Shown piece after piece: positions 1 to 8,341 of a stretch of 64,000 nt of DNA; position 1 is the stretch's first letter, and each line of letters begins with the position of its first letter. A program made the position numbers and the translations under genes. The notes below the pieces were generated by a model. The model made no database searches. It was not told the origin of the DNA and was given only the letters and a program-made list of their open reading frames with translations. Source of the DNA: Pseudomonadota bacterium (GTDB lineage Bacteria; Pseudomonadota; Alphaproteobacteria; Rhizobiales; Beijerinckiaceae); NCBI GenBank assembly GCA_020161575.1, contig JAIUNR010000006.1, forward strand, positions 1 through 64,000. Direction: 5' to 3'.

Positions 1-487
1 ACGCATCCTGCGTGGCATAGCCGCGCCGCGATTGCAGGCGGATGTAGGATCGCGCGTTCGGATCCGACGAGGCGCCCTTGTAATAGGGCGCATTGGTCAC
101 CGCGCCATCAGCATCGAGCAGGACCTGCTTGTCACCGATGTAGAATTCGTCGAAGCCGGCAATCGTGCCGGTGCCGGTCGCCACCACCATGTAGACATCC
201 GAGCCGATATTCTCGATGAAGGTAATGACCCCGCCCGTTTTCACCTTTCCGTAATGGCGCACGCGCGGCTGAACCGAGCCGCGAATCGTCTGCTGATATT
301 CGTTCTGCCCCTGCTGGCGACGCGCCGCTTTTTTCGCCGCACGCTGCTGCGCCGAGGAAAGCGCGGCATTGGCGGCATAGGCCGCGACGGCGAAGATGAT
401 ATTCGCGGCGACGACATTCGCCGCCGTGCCGAAAATCAGCCCGGTCCCGGTGAGCGGGATGAGCAGCGGCGCAAGGAGCTGAGGCAT
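1..487 (-). CDS. Phage tail tip / central tail fibre protein, N-terminal part
   Basis: The reading frame opens with an ATG directly at the end of the upstream peptidase gene and runs off the window edge, giving about 162 residues. It begins with a hydrophobic Ala/Gly-rich stretch (about residues 1-45), then a basic, Gln-rich segment, then a beta-rich region. Its position, last after the NlpC/P60-like gene, is where siphoviruses encode the host-recognition tip protein (lambda gpJ or GTA gp15 analogue). The assignment rests on synteny and N-terminal character. The receptor-binding part is not visible. Confidence 0.6.
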   Translation of the reverse strand, partial: MPQLLAPLLIPLTGTGLIFGTAANVVAANIIFAVAAYAANAALSSAQQRAAKKAARRQQGQNEYQQTIRGSVQPRVRHYGKVKTGGVITFIENIGSDVYMVVATGTGTIAGFDEFYIGDKQVLLDADGAVTNAPYYKGASSDPNARSYIRLQSRRGYATQDA

Positions 488-868
488 TCACGCGGCCCTG
501 AAAATCGCATGGTGCGGCGCATCGATCAGCGCAATGCCGGCATCGGATCGGACCGCCCATTGCGCGCCGGCGCAGATCGCGAACATGATCCGCCCCCGAT
601 CCGAAACGATCCCGATATCGCCCTCGCGCGGTGCATCGCCGGCTTCGACAAGCCCGGCTTCTCCGGCCCAGTCCCGCGCCCGATCGACCATCCCCCGCTG
701 GCGGCAGAGCGCCGCCCATTCGCGCGCCGAGGCAAGGCGCGGGAAAGGAATATCCGCCGCGCCAAGGCCCTGCACGGCCCAGCCCGCCGCGAAATTTGCG
801 CAATCGGATTTGCCCCAGATGAAGGGAATTCCGATAAAGCCGAGGCAATAATCCGCCGCGCCGGACAT
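488..868 (-). CDS. Tail-associated NlpC/P60-like peptidase (DUF6950-type)
   Basis: A 126-residue protein. The ATG at 868 lies 2 bp after the stop of the preceding tail gene, and the frame upstream of it is non-coding in character. Residues about 9-22 read GIPFIWGKSDCANF, the Cys-containing helix typical of the small NlpC/P60-like proteins in tail-tip operons. A later GDIGIV segment and an APHHAIF end could carry the His partner. In siphoviruses this protein helps digest peptidoglycan or cleaves the tail tip during entry. The family is recognised from pattern only. The next gene starts 1 bp after its stop. Confidence 0.6.
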   Translation of the reverse strand: MSGAADYCLGFIGIPFIWGKSDCANFAAGWAVQGLGAADIPFPRLASAREWAALCRQRGMVDRARDWAGEAGLVEAGDAPREGDIGIVSDRGRIMFAICAGAQWAVRSDAGIALIDAPHHAIFRAA

Positions 869-870
869 GC

Positions 871-1407
871 TTACAGCACCGGAGATTTGACGTTGCGCGT
901 CGCCGAGATCGGGGCGAATTCGAGGCCCTTGTCGCCGGGGTAGCGGAGCTGCTGATCCTCGTCGGTATAAAACCCGTGGCGCGGCCGCGAGCGGGTGACG
1001 AAAGGCCCCTCGCATTGCAGCGTGATCCGGCGGGAACCCGCGTCCGCATCGAGGATCGGCACATCCATGAAGCCGGTCTGGCAGGCGATCGGCTCCTCGA
1101 TGACCTGCCAGGCTTCATCGAAAAAGCAGATAGAAACGGTGATCGCCCGGCCGCGATATTCGGAGGCATCCACCACCATCAGGCGCGCATAGGCATCGAA
1201 GTGCTCCGCTGGCAGGCCGGAGAGCGTAACAGTGAAGGGCGAGGCAAAGGCCCCCGCCGCTGCATCGATTTCCGAAACGCCGATGAAATCCGCCGAGCCT
1301 GTCCATGTATGACCGCCCGCGACGAGATCGCCGCGCCCGGTCCAGAACCTGACATCGCCGGATTTGAAAGCGGCATGGAAGAGATGCGCCGCACGGAGAA
1401 CCGCCAT
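871..1407 (-). CDS. Distal tail / minor tail protein
   Basis: 178 residues from an ATG at 1407 that shares one base with the TGA of the upstream gene (TGATG), a usual coupling in this operon. The protein is predicted beta-rich and has a hub-like character. It lies between another minor tail gene and the NlpC/P60-like peptidase, the place of the GTA gp13 / lambda gpL-type baseplate proteins. I do not recognise a named domain with certainty, so the function is inferred from order. Confidence 0.55.
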   Translation of the reverse strand: MAVLRAAHLFHAAFKSGDVRFWTGRGDLVAGGHTWTGSADFIGVSEIDAAAGAFASPFTVTLSGLPAEHFDAYARLMVVDASEYRGRAITVSICFFDEAWQVIEEPIACQTGFMDVPILDADAGSRRITLQCEGPFVTRSRPRHGFYTDEDQQLRYPGDKGLEFAPISATRNVKSPVL

Positions 1408-2084
1408 CAGACCGCCTCGACGAAATTGACGGTAAGATCCGCCGCCTGCAAGCGCGCCAGCGTGGCAATCCCGCCCTCGTCTTCGGCGAGGCGGAACGTG
1501 CCGCGCGCGCCGTCGAACCGGATCACGGATGCCGGCCCGGCCGGCGCGCGCAGCGGCGGTGAAAACGTGATCGCGCATTGCCCGCCCGAGACCGGCCCGG
1601 CGGTACGCACGATATGGAGACGATCCCCCACCGAGAAATACATGCCGGGCCAGGGCGCGGCGTGTGGCGTATCGTGCAGCACGAGCACGCCCGCCGTGGC
1701 GCGCGCCGGCAGCGCGGCAGCGAAAGAGACATTGTAGGCGCGGCCAAGATAGTGCGAGCCATCCGAGAAGGGCGCGCCATCGCTATGCGGAACGGAGAGA
1801 GCCGGCAGGCGAAAATCGGTCGCGCCCGGCGAGCGGGCGCAATCGAATGCCGGGACGATGATCCGCCCGGCGCGCCCGCCGAGCTGCGCCAGCACCGCGC
1901 GCCAGGTGAGGATATGCGCGCTCTTGCGGAGCTGGAACGTGAGCGACATGCGCCAGAACCCCGCGTCGGATTGCGTGAGGCGCTCGACGCCGGAGAGCGT
2001 GCGCCCGCCGGAAACCGCGCGCCCGGCCTCGCCGAGCGTGACGTCGAGCGGCTTGAGGTTCGCCGGCCAATAGATCACGCTCAT
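1407..2084 (-). CDS. Distal tail protein candidate
   Basis: 225 residues, ATG at 2084 overlapping the tape-measure stop by 4 bp (ATGA). The N-terminus (MSVIYWPANLKP) and the remaining beta-rich sequence suit a tail protein directly following the tape measure, where the distal tail protein is normally encoded. No catalytic motif is visible. It overlaps the next gene by 1 bp, so expression is coupled. The call is by position. It could also be another hub component. Confidence 0.5.
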   Translation of the reverse strand: MSVIYWPANLKPLDVTLGEAGRAVSGGRTLSGVERLTQSDAGFWRMSLTFQLRKSAHILTWRAVLAQLGGRAGRIIVPAFDCARSPGATDFRLPALSVPHSDGAPFSDGSHYLGRAYNVSFAAALPARATAGVLVLHDTPHAAPWPGMYFSVGDRLHIVRTAGPVSGGQCAITFSPPLRAPAGPASVIRFDGARGTFRLAEDEGGIATLARLQAADLTVNFVEAV

Positions 2085-4165
2085 CGCGCGCGCTGCTCCT
2101 CAAGCATGCCGGGCAGAGCCCGGTTGTTCGCCGCGATGCCTTGCCGGGTGATCGAGACCGATTGCCCGCGCGCCTGCTCGAGGATCTGCGCAACGAGATC
2201 CGGCGAGAGCGCGACCTCGAGCCGGGATGCCCCGCCGGAGCCCAATCCCTCGCCCTGCCGGATGCGATCCGCCGCACCGCGCGGGATGATCATCTCGCCT
2301 TGATGAACCCTGGCGATCATGTCGTTCGGAACATTGCGCGAGCCAACATCGAAAACAGCGCCGGGCGCCGGCAGCAGGGAGGAAAACAACCCCCCGCCAC
2401 CGCCGCCAAAGCCGCCGAACAACGCGCCGAAAAGCCCGCCGGGCGCGCCGTTCTGCCCCTGCATCCCGAAAAGCGAGGCAAGCGGGCCTTGCCCGAGCAA
2501 AGCGGCCTGAATCGCCGCATCGGCGAGGCGCTTGGTAAGGTTCATCAGCGCGTCGGAGGCGTTCTTGCCGCCCGAAATCACATCCGAGAAAAAGCCGGAC
2601 ATGCTGGTGCCGAGGAAATTCACCAGTTCGCGCTGGCCCTGCATCGCCTCGCGCGAGCGTTCGAGACTGTCTTTCATGCGCGCCTGCGCCTCAATCATCT
2701 GCTCGAGCTTGGCGCGCTGCTCGTCCGAAAGTTCGATGTCCTTTGCCTTGAACTCGGCATCGGCCTTCGCGGTGAGAACAGCGCGTTCTCGCGCATAGAC
2801 GGATTGCCCGAGCGTTTCCTGTTCCGCCTTGAGCGCCGCCGTCGCCTTCTCGATATTGGCGACGTATTTTTCATAGAACGCGAGATCGGTATCGGTCGGC
2901 GATGCGCCGCCGCTGCGCGAAACCGGCAGAGGCTGATCCGTGATCGGCCGGCGCGGCGGCCGTGCTGAGGGCTGAGCAAGCGGATCGGAAGGGCCAAGCT
3001 GGACCGGGCCGCTGCCCATCGGGATAAAAGGCACCGCGTCGTCGGCGAGTTGCTGACGCCCGCGTGCCGCATTGGAAACCGCCCGCAACTCGTCGCGCTG
3101 GGCCTGCAGACCCTTGAGGCGAGGGTCAAAAACTCCGCCGCGCTCGATCGACTTGATTTGCGCATCAAGGCTGGCGAGCCGCGCCTCGGCCGTCGCGGTC
3201 ACTGCCCCAGCGATGTTCTCGGTTCCGCCGGGCAGAAGAGTCACAACCTGTTTGAGTGCGCTATAGAGCGCGCCGACCTTCGAAACAACGGCGGCAATCG
3301 CCTCTTCGGTATTGACCCAGCCGCGATAGAGCGCGACGCCAAGGCGCTCCAGATCCTCCAGGATTGGCCGCATACCCTCGGCCATGGTCTTGCGAGCCGC
3401 TTCGAGACGTTCCTCGAGCTGCCGCGCATTCTCGATCTGCTCGGGGGAGACAACTCTCTTGTCCGCCGTGGCGTTGACCATGGCGGAAAGGCTCATCCCG
3501 GCGCGATCAGCCCGCGCGATCAAGGCATCCGCCGCCGCCTGCCCGAACAGCTTTTCGGCAAGATCAAGCCCCTCCAGCGCGCGCCCGGCCTCCCGGAGAC
3601 TGTCAATCGCGAGCAACGCGGCCTGTATTCGCGTCTCGGCATCTGCTGCGTTGCGATAAGCGGTTCGCGCCGCTTCGCCGGCCTCGGTAAAGCCGCCATT
3701 GCGCCAGAATTCATCGATCCGGTTTCCGACCGATGATCCCTCCAGCCCCTCGCGCGTGGCGCCCCGCGCGGTCTGGAGCGCGGCACCGAGAAGCTTTGCC
3801 TTCTCAACCGCTGCATCGGCACTCTGCACGAATTTCTGGTAGAAATCCGTAGAAACCCCGACCGCATTTGCTTCGGCCAGGATGCGGCGGTACTCGCCGA
3901 GACGCTCGATCGCGATGGCGATCGAAGATGCCGCAACGGCGGCAAAACCGGCATAGGCAAGCTGCACGCCGGTGATACCGGCGGCGAGCTTCGCGAGCGT
4001 GCCAAGCATGCCGCCGTCGATCTTGCGGCCCGAGGCGGCAGCGGCGCCCGCGAGCAGCGCCATTTGCGATGCGCCGGTTTGCGCAAGCTCGGTGAAGGCC
4101 TTGCGGGCCGGCGCGGTATCCGCGTTGAAGCGCAGGACAAGCGCTTGCGAGGCTCCCGACATCAT
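2081..4165 (-). CDS. Tail tape measure protein
   Basis: About 694 residues, the longest structural protein in the window, which sets tail length. The start is taken at the ATG at 4165, which overlaps the stop of the chaperone extension (ATGA). A second ATG follows at once. Residues about 20-90 contain a hydrophobic Ala/Gly-rich region, the middle is helical and coiled-coil-like (many AEFKAK/EQRAKLEQ segments), and a Gly-rich stretch (FGGGGGGLF) sits about 120 residues from the end, followed by a conserved segment of the type PNDMIARVHQGEMIIP. This matches lambda-family tape measures. By the usual ratio of about 1.5 angstrom per residue the tail would be roughly 100 nm long. Confidence 0.9.
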   Translation of the reverse strand: MMSGASQALVLRFNADTAPARKAFTELAQTGASQMALLAGAAAASGRKIDGGMLGTLAKLAAGITGVQLAYAGFAAVAASSIAIAIERLGEYRRILAEANAVGVSTDFYQKFVQSADAAVEKAKLLGAALQTARGATREGLEGSSVGNRIDEFWRNGGFTEAGEAARTAYRNAADAETRIQAALLAIDSLREAGRALEGLDLAEKLFGQAAADALIARADRAGMSLSAMVNATADKRVVSPEQIENARQLEERLEAARKTMAEGMRPILEDLERLGVALYRGWVNTEEAIAAVVSKVGALYSALKQVVTLLPGGTENIAGAVTATAEARLASLDAQIKSIERGGVFDPRLKGLQAQRDELRAVSNAARGRQQLADDAVPFIPMGSGPVQLGPSDPLAQPSARPPRRPITDQPLPVSRSGGASPTDTDLAFYEKYVANIEKATAALKAEQETLGQSVYARERAVLTAKADAEFKAKDIELSDEQRAKLEQMIEAQARMKDSLERSREAMQGQRELVNFLGTSMSGFFSDVISGGKNASDALMNLTKRLADAAIQAALLGQGPLASLFGMQGQNGAPGGLFGALFGGFGGGGGGLFSSLLPAPGAVFDVGSRNVPNDMIARVHQGEMIIPRGAADRIRQGEGLGSGGASRLEVALSPDLVAQILEQARGQSVSITRQGIAANNRALPGMLEEQRAR

Positions 4166-4392
4166 GCCCGCCCTTTCGTCCATTCATCCGCCAGAACGGC
4201 GGCGAAATCACTGAATTCACCGGCCTTGCGCAGGACCGGCAGGGGCTTTCCCTGTTCGGCGAGCACATCCCGGAAAAGCACGTTCAATTCGCCCAGCGTG
4301 AGCGCATCGACCTCGCGCGGGTTCAACCCGAGGCGGCGGCCGAGGCGATAGAAGGCTCCGGGGTCGCCGGGTCTTGGCCCGGAGCCACCGCT
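4162..4392 (-). CDS. Tail assembly chaperone, -1 frameshift extension (gpGT-like)
   Basis: About 76 residues in the -1 frame relative to the upstream chaperone gene, with no good start codon or ribosome binding site of its own. It contains FYRLGRRLGLNPREVDALTLGELNVLF, which resembles the short helical tail assembly chaperones of alphaproteobacterial phages and GTAs (split here: FYRLGRRLGLNPREV then DALTLGELNVLF). The frame relation and the run of five G at 4394-4398 (codons CCG GGG GAA) suggest it is made as a fusion by ribosomal slippage, as in lambda gpG-T. The exact slip site is inferred. An independent non-ATG start is the alternative. Confidence 0.55.
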   Translation of the reverse strand, partial: SGGSGPRPGDPGAFYRLGRRLGLNPREVDALTLGELNVLFRDVLAEQGKPLPVLRKAGEFSDFAAVLADEWTKGRA

Positions 4393-4763
4393 TCCCCCGG
4401 TTCGCCCCAGCCCTCGACCCCCGCCACCGAGGCGAGCAGGACCTGAAGCGCCAGCGCTACATGATCGAAAAGGCGCGGGCGAATAAAGACATCGACCACC
4501 GCCGAGGCGACGGCGGGCGTGCATTCCCCGCCGCCGATCAGGCCGAGGCGGATCGTCTCCGCGATCTCCGCCTCGCCGACCGATTGCAGCGCGAAGCGAT
4601 TGTTGATTTCCTGCACGCCGCGCGCGGTGAGGCGCTCAAGCTCGATCCGATCGCCGATGCGCAGAAGGAGGCGGCAGCGCCGCCCGCCGATCTCGGCATG
4701 GACAACGGGATGCGCGGGCGGTTCCGCCGGAAACCCCTCCGCCGCAAGATCGACACCGGCCAT
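4323..4763 (-). CDS. Tail assembly chaperone (GTA gp10-like)
   Basis: 146 residues from an ATG at 4763 that shares one base with the stop of the tail tube gene. It opens MAGVDLAAEGF, and residues 25-60 contain the GRRCRLLLRIGDRIELERLTARG region, reminiscent of the gene transfer agent family proteins found between major tail protein and tape measure. It would bind the tape measure during assembly and would not be part of the virion. The C-terminal 30 residues are Pro/Ala-rich and low in complexity, which is where the frameshift product departs. Confidence 0.65.
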   Translation of the reverse strand: MAGVDLAAEGFPAEPPAHPVVHAEIGGRRCRLLLRIGDRIELERLTARGVQEINNRFALQSVGEAEIAETIRLGLIGGGECTPAVASAVVDVFIRPRLFDHVALALQVLLASVAGVEGWGEPGEAVAPGQDPATPEPSIASAAASG

Positions 4764-5212
4764 CACGCGACCGTTGCGTAGGTCAGCGTGCCCTCGCCGC
4801 GCAGGGAAAGAGCACATGTCGTGTTGCCGGCGCCGGCAGCGGCGCGCTGCATGCTCTCGACCCACACGAAACCGGTGTAGGAGGAGCCGCCAACCACATC
4901 TTCCACGACCTTGATCTCGACCGTGGTGCGCGCGCGATAGGCCGCCGCGACATAGCCAAAAACAGGCTGGTTGGGATCGAGAATGCCGTCGAGCTGAACG
5001 GACCAGCTCGTCCCCGTGGGGCGCGAGGAACGCGCCGGGATCTGATCAGGGTCCAGACAATCCGAGAGATAGACCTCTTCGAAATTGGTTTGCTCCTGCA
5101 AGGTCTTGTTGGTCGAGGTGCAGAAAAACTTGAACCGCGCGTCGCCGGCCGTGACGCCATCGGAGATATAGACGCGGAATTTCGTGCCCTGAAGAATAAC
5201 GGGAAGAGCCAT
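4763..5212 (-). CDS. Major tail tube protein
   Basis: 149 residues, ATG at 5212 with GGCTGCACC upstream and no stronger alternative. The start MALPVILQGTKFRVYI, the inner SSRPTGTSWSVQLDG and the Gly/Thr-rich beta structure fit the lambda gpV / TP901-type tail tube fold. It precedes the chaperone pair and the tape measure, the invariant order in siphoviruses. Many copies of it should polymerise into the tail shaft. Confidence 0.8.
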   Translation of the reverse strand: MALPVILQGTKFRVYISDGVTAGDARFKFFCTSTNKTLQEQTNFEEVYLSDCLDPDQIPARSSRPTGTSWSVQLDGILDPNQPVFGYVAAAYRARTTVEIKVVEDVVGGSSYTGFVWVESMQRAAAGAGNTTCALSLRGEGTLTYATVA

Positions 5213-5221
5213 GGTGCAGCC

Positions 5222-5635
5222 TCACAGGATGAAGGTGAAATCGGCATAGGCCGACCGGGGAGAAAGCGGGTCGATGACATCACCCGCCGCGACGCATTGC
5301 GGAGAAAAGCCAGCGAAGGGGGCGGCGCCGTAGCGCTCGTCGAGCGCGGCGACGGCAAGGTCAATCAGGTCATGGGCTTCGAGGCGATCCGCCGCGAAGC
5401 TCTCGGCATAGATGCGGAGCCGGCATTGCCAGTTCCCGCAATCGCCGAGCGGCGTTTTGAGGAGCGCGTCGAAGTAGAGATAGGCGCCGGAATTGGCGGG
5501 CCGATACACCGGCGAGCCCGGCGCGATTTCGCCGGGGTAATCGATGTGGATCTCGCCGCGCACCGCATCATCGAGCGCGGGAACGGATTTCAGCCGCTCG
5601 ACGATATCGCCGAGGGCATCACTGCTGCGCATCAT
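5222..5635 (-). CDS. Tail terminator / tail completion protein candidate
   Basis: 137 residues beginning MMRSSDALGDIVERLKSVPAL, then a mixed alpha/beta region. A short protein just before the tail tube gene and after the HK97 gp10-like gene is normally the tail terminator (DUF3168-like or lambda gpU-like), which stops tube growth and docks the tail to the head. Sequence similarity is not strong enough for a firm family call. The upstream 66-residue gene overlaps its start by 17 bp. Confidence 0.55.
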   Translation of the reverse strand: MMRSSDALGDIVERLKSVPALDDAVRGEIHIDYPGEIAPGSPVYRPANSGAYLYFDALLKTPLGDCGNWQCRLRIYAESFAADRLEAHDLIDLAVAALDERYGAAPFAGFSPQCVAAGDVIDPLSPRSAYADFTFIL

Positions 5636-5819
5636 CCGCCTCCGCTGTTTTCAGGCGCTCGCCGCGCTGGATGAGACGACGCCCCTTGCCGGCGGCGACG
5701 ACACGATCCGCGATATGCTCGGTCACCGCGTGGTCACCGGGCAGAAGCTCGAAAACCACGCCTTTCACCGGGACATCGCAACGCTCGGTGACGCGCAGGT
5801 TTTTCCGGCGAGCGGACAT
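5619..5819 (-). CDS. Small phage protein, function unknown
   Basis: 66 residues, basic N-terminus (MSARRKNLRVTER) and a compact middle (GVVFELLPGDHAVTEHIADRVVAAGKG). The ATG at 5819 overlaps the stop of the HK97 gp10-like gene by one base, and the stop overlaps the next gene, so it is translated within the head-tail block. Small genes here are sometimes connector accessories. No family recognised. Confidence 0.5.
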   Translation of the reverse strand: MSARRKNLRVTERCDVPVKGVVFELLPGDHAVTEHIADRVVAAGKGRRLIQRGERLKTAEADDAQQ

Positions 5820-6376
5820 CAGCCCTCCTGATCTTCGGCGACGGCGCGGGCCATGACTTCGGCCTGTTCAAGCCGGCGGCGGGACAGGATCTCCTCCGCC
5901 GACGAGTAGAAAAACGGCGTAGCCTCGGTGCCGGGATGCGCATAACTCACCCTGCGACGGCCGCCGGATGCCTCATCGAAACGCGCGGCTGTCACAACGT
6001 TGCGCCGCCGCGATCCGGCACGGGTGCCGCGCTCGACAAAGGGCGCGTAATCAGCGCTGGACGCATCCCGCTGCGCCGTAGCCCGGAACACCATCTCCTC
6101 GCCCTCACGGGTGCCGGTGATGCCGGCGACGAGGCGCCCGGTGCGGCGGGATGCCCGGCTTTGCGCCAGCGCCACCATTTCCGCGAGCGCACGCTCATCC
6201 ACCCCGCGCGCGGCGCCATGCATCCGCGTGGCGGCGCGGGTGAGCCGGAACCCCCACTTGAGGATGGAGGTGTAATCCACCTCCAGGCCGACCATTTCGG
6301 CCGCAAAAACGGCTTGACCGGCTTTTGAGCTTAAGGCGAGCTGGCCGGCCTTGTACACAAGCGCGGGAAGCGACAT
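5819..6376 (-). CDS. HK97 gp10-like head-tail connector protein
   Basis: 185 residues from an ATG at 6376 that shares a base with the upstream stop. The sequence has the family layout: an N-terminal helical region (ALVYKAGQLALSSKAGQAVF), a basic segment with RRTGRLVAGI, then YAPFVERGTRAG followed by HPGTEATPFFYSSAEE. The YAPFVExGTR plus HPGTxATPF pair is characteristic of HK97 gp10 family proteins. It acts at the head-tail junction or tail top, and its neighbours on both sides agree. Confidence 0.8.
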   Translation of the reverse strand: MSLPALVYKAGQLALSSKAGQAVFAAEMVGLEVDYTSILKWGFRLTRAATRMHGAARGVDERALAEMVALAQSRASRRTGRLVAGITGTREGEEMVFRATAQRDASSADYAPFVERGTRAGSRRRNVVTAARFDEASGGRRRVSYAHPGTEATPFFYSSAEEILSRRRLEQAEVMARAVAEDQEG

Positions 6377-6711
6377 CAGCCTTGATCCTTGCGAACCTGA
6401 AGCACGATATCGCCACGATCGGGCAGGCCGGCGGAAACAATCGCGAAGCCGACGCCTTCGATATCGACGCGATCCGCGTTGGTGATCGTGCGGGCCGCCC
6501 GGCAATCGCGCAGGATGATCTGCGCGTCGATCAGGCCCTGCGCGCCATTGCCGAGCGCCGCCTCTTTCAGGCCCGTCTCGCGATAGGCGCATGCGATGCG
6601 GGTGAGACCGGCAACGGGCAGGTATTCGCCGCGCGAGGAGCCGCGTGCGCCGTCAAGAACGGCGCGGCGGTGGACCGTGCAGCGGCGGTTGAACTGGCCA
6701 GCCGGACGCAT
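6376..6711 (-). CDS. Phage head-tail joining (head closure) protein
   Basis: 111 residues, ATG at 6711, starting 2 bp after the upstream stop. The opening MRPAGQFNRRCTVHRRAVLDGARG resembles the Phage_H_T_join signature (a short start, then a strand of the type RVTIQRR; here RRCTVHRR). It is followed by a compact beta-barrel-like region ending VDIEGVGFAIVSAG. Such proteins plug the portal after DNA packaging. The order gp6-like, two unknown genes, closure, gp10-like is typical apart from the two inserted genes. Confidence 0.7.
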   Translation of the reverse strand: MRPAGQFNRRCTVHRRAVLDGARGSSRGEYLPVAGLTRIACAYRETGLKEAALGNGAQGLIDAQIILRDCRAARTITNADRVDIEGVGFAIVSAGLPDRGDIVLQVRKDQG

Positions 6712-6713
6712 GA

Positions 6714-7217
6714 TCAGGCCGTGCGACCGAATACCACGATGGAATAGGTGACGGCGGTTCCGCCGCCGGAATTGGCGATGTTGAGCTTGTCGCCCGTGCC
6801 AGCAGTGACAGACCACCCCGCATCTGGCGCCGTGATCAGGAACATCTGCCCCGGCGCGACGATGATTCGGTCTGTGATGTCGGCAAAGGGGCCGAGGAAT
6901 CCATTCGACGCGGCGGGGCCGACGCGGACGTTGTTGGTATTTGCGGCATCCGCCTCGATGTAAATCGCGGCGATTTCAGCGAAATTGACCGTCGCGCCGA
7001 ACACGTTCGCCAGCGCGCCGATGAGATCGATATCCTCGTTGGCGGAGGCGGCAAGGGTGCGCGTATCGGCGAATTTCTCGTCGATCTGCCCGTTCGCGAC
7101 GCCCGAAAGCCAGGAACGTCGCTTGGATCGGCGCAGGGTATCGACCGGCGCGGAAAGATCGCTGGCAGCGGTATGGACAGCCTCGATCGTGACCGCGATG
7201 TTTGCGGTAAGCGGCAT
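6714..7217 (-). CDS. Putative virion protein, function unknown
   Basis: 167 residues, ATG at 7217. The protein is rich in Ala, Asn and Thr, lacks Cys, and reads like a two-part virion protein: an N-terminal helical part with SKRRSWLSGVANGQIDEKFADTR (residues about 30-52) and a C-terminal beta-rich part ending SGGGTAVTYSIVVFGRTA. That end resembles decoration or head-fibre proteins with a beta-sandwich. It stands between the connector and head-closure genes with 73 bp in front of it, so it may have its own ribosome loading. The function is an inference from position and composition. Confidence 0.5.
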   Translation of the reverse strand: MPLTANIAVTIEAVHTAASDLSAPVDTLRRSKRRSWLSGVANGQIDEKFADTRTLAASANEDIDLIGALANVFGATVNFAEIAAIYIEADAANTNNVRVGPAASNGFLGPFADITDRIIVAPGQMFLITAPDAGWSVTAGTGDKLNIANSGGGTAVTYSIVVFGRTA

Positions 7218-7290
7218 GATAAACCTCGTTGATTGGCGGCAGTGCCGCTATGCCAGGATAATCGCCGCGCCGGTAGGGCGCAGCCCGGTA

Positions 7291-7743
7291 TCAGCCGACG
7301 ATTTCGTCAACGCTTGTCGCGTCGTAATCCGAAGCGGGCGAGGCCTTCGCGCCGAAGCCGAAGAGATAGCCGGCGGCATCGCAGGCCGCCGTCGCGATGG
7401 TCATGGACAGGCGAACCCAGCCGAAGCCGTTCGCCAGATCAAGATCAGACGGCTTGAAGTTGATCCACGCCTGCTTGTTGTCGTCATTGCCGACCTTGGT
7501 AAATTGCGTAATGGCTTTACCCGGAAGATCCTTGACGCCCGTGCCGGCACCATCGGTCGCCTGCTCAATTTTTGCATCAATCGTTGCGGATGTAGTCATG
7601 TCTCCGGGCGCGACCAAGGCGGCATAGGCGGAAAAGTCATCGGCTTGTATCCACGCCGTGGTCTGGACCGAGGCGTTATAGGCATCAGCATCGATCGCAC
7701 CCAGCAGCGCAACGGATTCGGTCATTTTTCGATTGGCAGGCAT
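7291..7743 (-). CDS. Conserved phage structural protein, function unknown
   Basis: 150 residues, ATG at 7743 with an AAAGGAG ribosome binding site 7 bases ahead, the clearest in the structural block. It contains ATIDAKIEQATDGAGTGVKD and a C-terminal PASDYDATSVDEIVG. I recall similar proteins of this length in the connector region of other alphaproteobacterial siphoviruses, but no defined function. The strong ribosome site suggests a high-copy virion component, for example a decoration protein. Confidence 0.5.
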   Translation of the reverse strand: MPANRKMTESVALLGAIDADAYNASVQTTAWIQADDFSAYAALVAPGDMTTSATIDAKIEQATDGAGTGVKDLPGKAITQFTKVGNDDNKQAWINFKPSDLDLANGFGWVRLSMTIATAACDAAGYLFGFGAKASPASDYDATSVDEIVG

Positions 7744-7759
7744 TGGTAATCTCCTTTTG

Positions 7760-8341
7760 TCAGCCGGGTCCGAGCCCGGTGCGGCAGTAGGGCGAGATCA
7801 GGGTTTCGACGAGCCCGCCGGTTTTCGAGGAATCCTCGCGTTTGAGGTAGAGATCGCCCGCGCGGAGCATGATCGCGGTGCGGATCGACGCCGGTACATC
7901 GGGCGCTGCCGCGCCAAAACCCGCCGTAAAGGTCACGCGCACCGCATCGGGCCGCGCCGCCGTTTCCGGCCAGGTAGCGCCGGATTTGAGCGCGAGCACC
8001 GCGCCGCCGCGCAATTGCACGAGGCGATAGGCGGAGGCGGCAAGCGCTTGATCGACATCCACCGCATCGGAATAGGCGATTGCGGCAAGGCTGACATCGG
8101 GGAAGGGCAGTGCGAGCACCCCGCCACAGGGGAAGGCCGGAAAATCGATGCGCCATTGCTGATTGATCAGACACCGCCCGAGCACGCCGGACCAGCCATC
8201 GAAATGCGCGACGGCTGCAGCGAGGTAAACGGCAAGCGGGGCATCCTCGTCATCGAAATCGATGCGCAGATGCGCCTTGAGTTCCGCGAGCGTGACCGGC
8301 GCGATGGCCGGCCCCTCAACGCGCACGGGAAGCGGGCGCAT
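7760..8341 (-). CDS. Head-tail connector protein, HK97 gp6-like
   Basis: 193 residues from the ATG at 8341, which shares a base with the upstream stop. A GTG one codon earlier is possible. The protein opens with APVTLAELKAHLRIDFDDED followed by a helical stretch, the hallmark of gp6-like connectors (an ELKxHLRID motif after a short strand). It ends with PASIRTAIMLRAGDLYLKRED, another conserved helix. It forms the ring below the portal. Confidence 0.85.
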   Translation of the reverse strand: MRPLPVRVEGPAIAPVTLAELKAHLRIDFDDEDAPLAVYLAAAVAHFDGWSGVLGRCLINQQWRIDFPAFPCGGVLALPFPDVSLAAIAYSDAVDVDQALAASAYRLVQLRGGAVLALKSGATWPETAARPDAVRVTFTAGFGAAAPDVPASIRTAIMLRAGDLYLKREDSSKTGGLVETLISPYCRTGLGPG

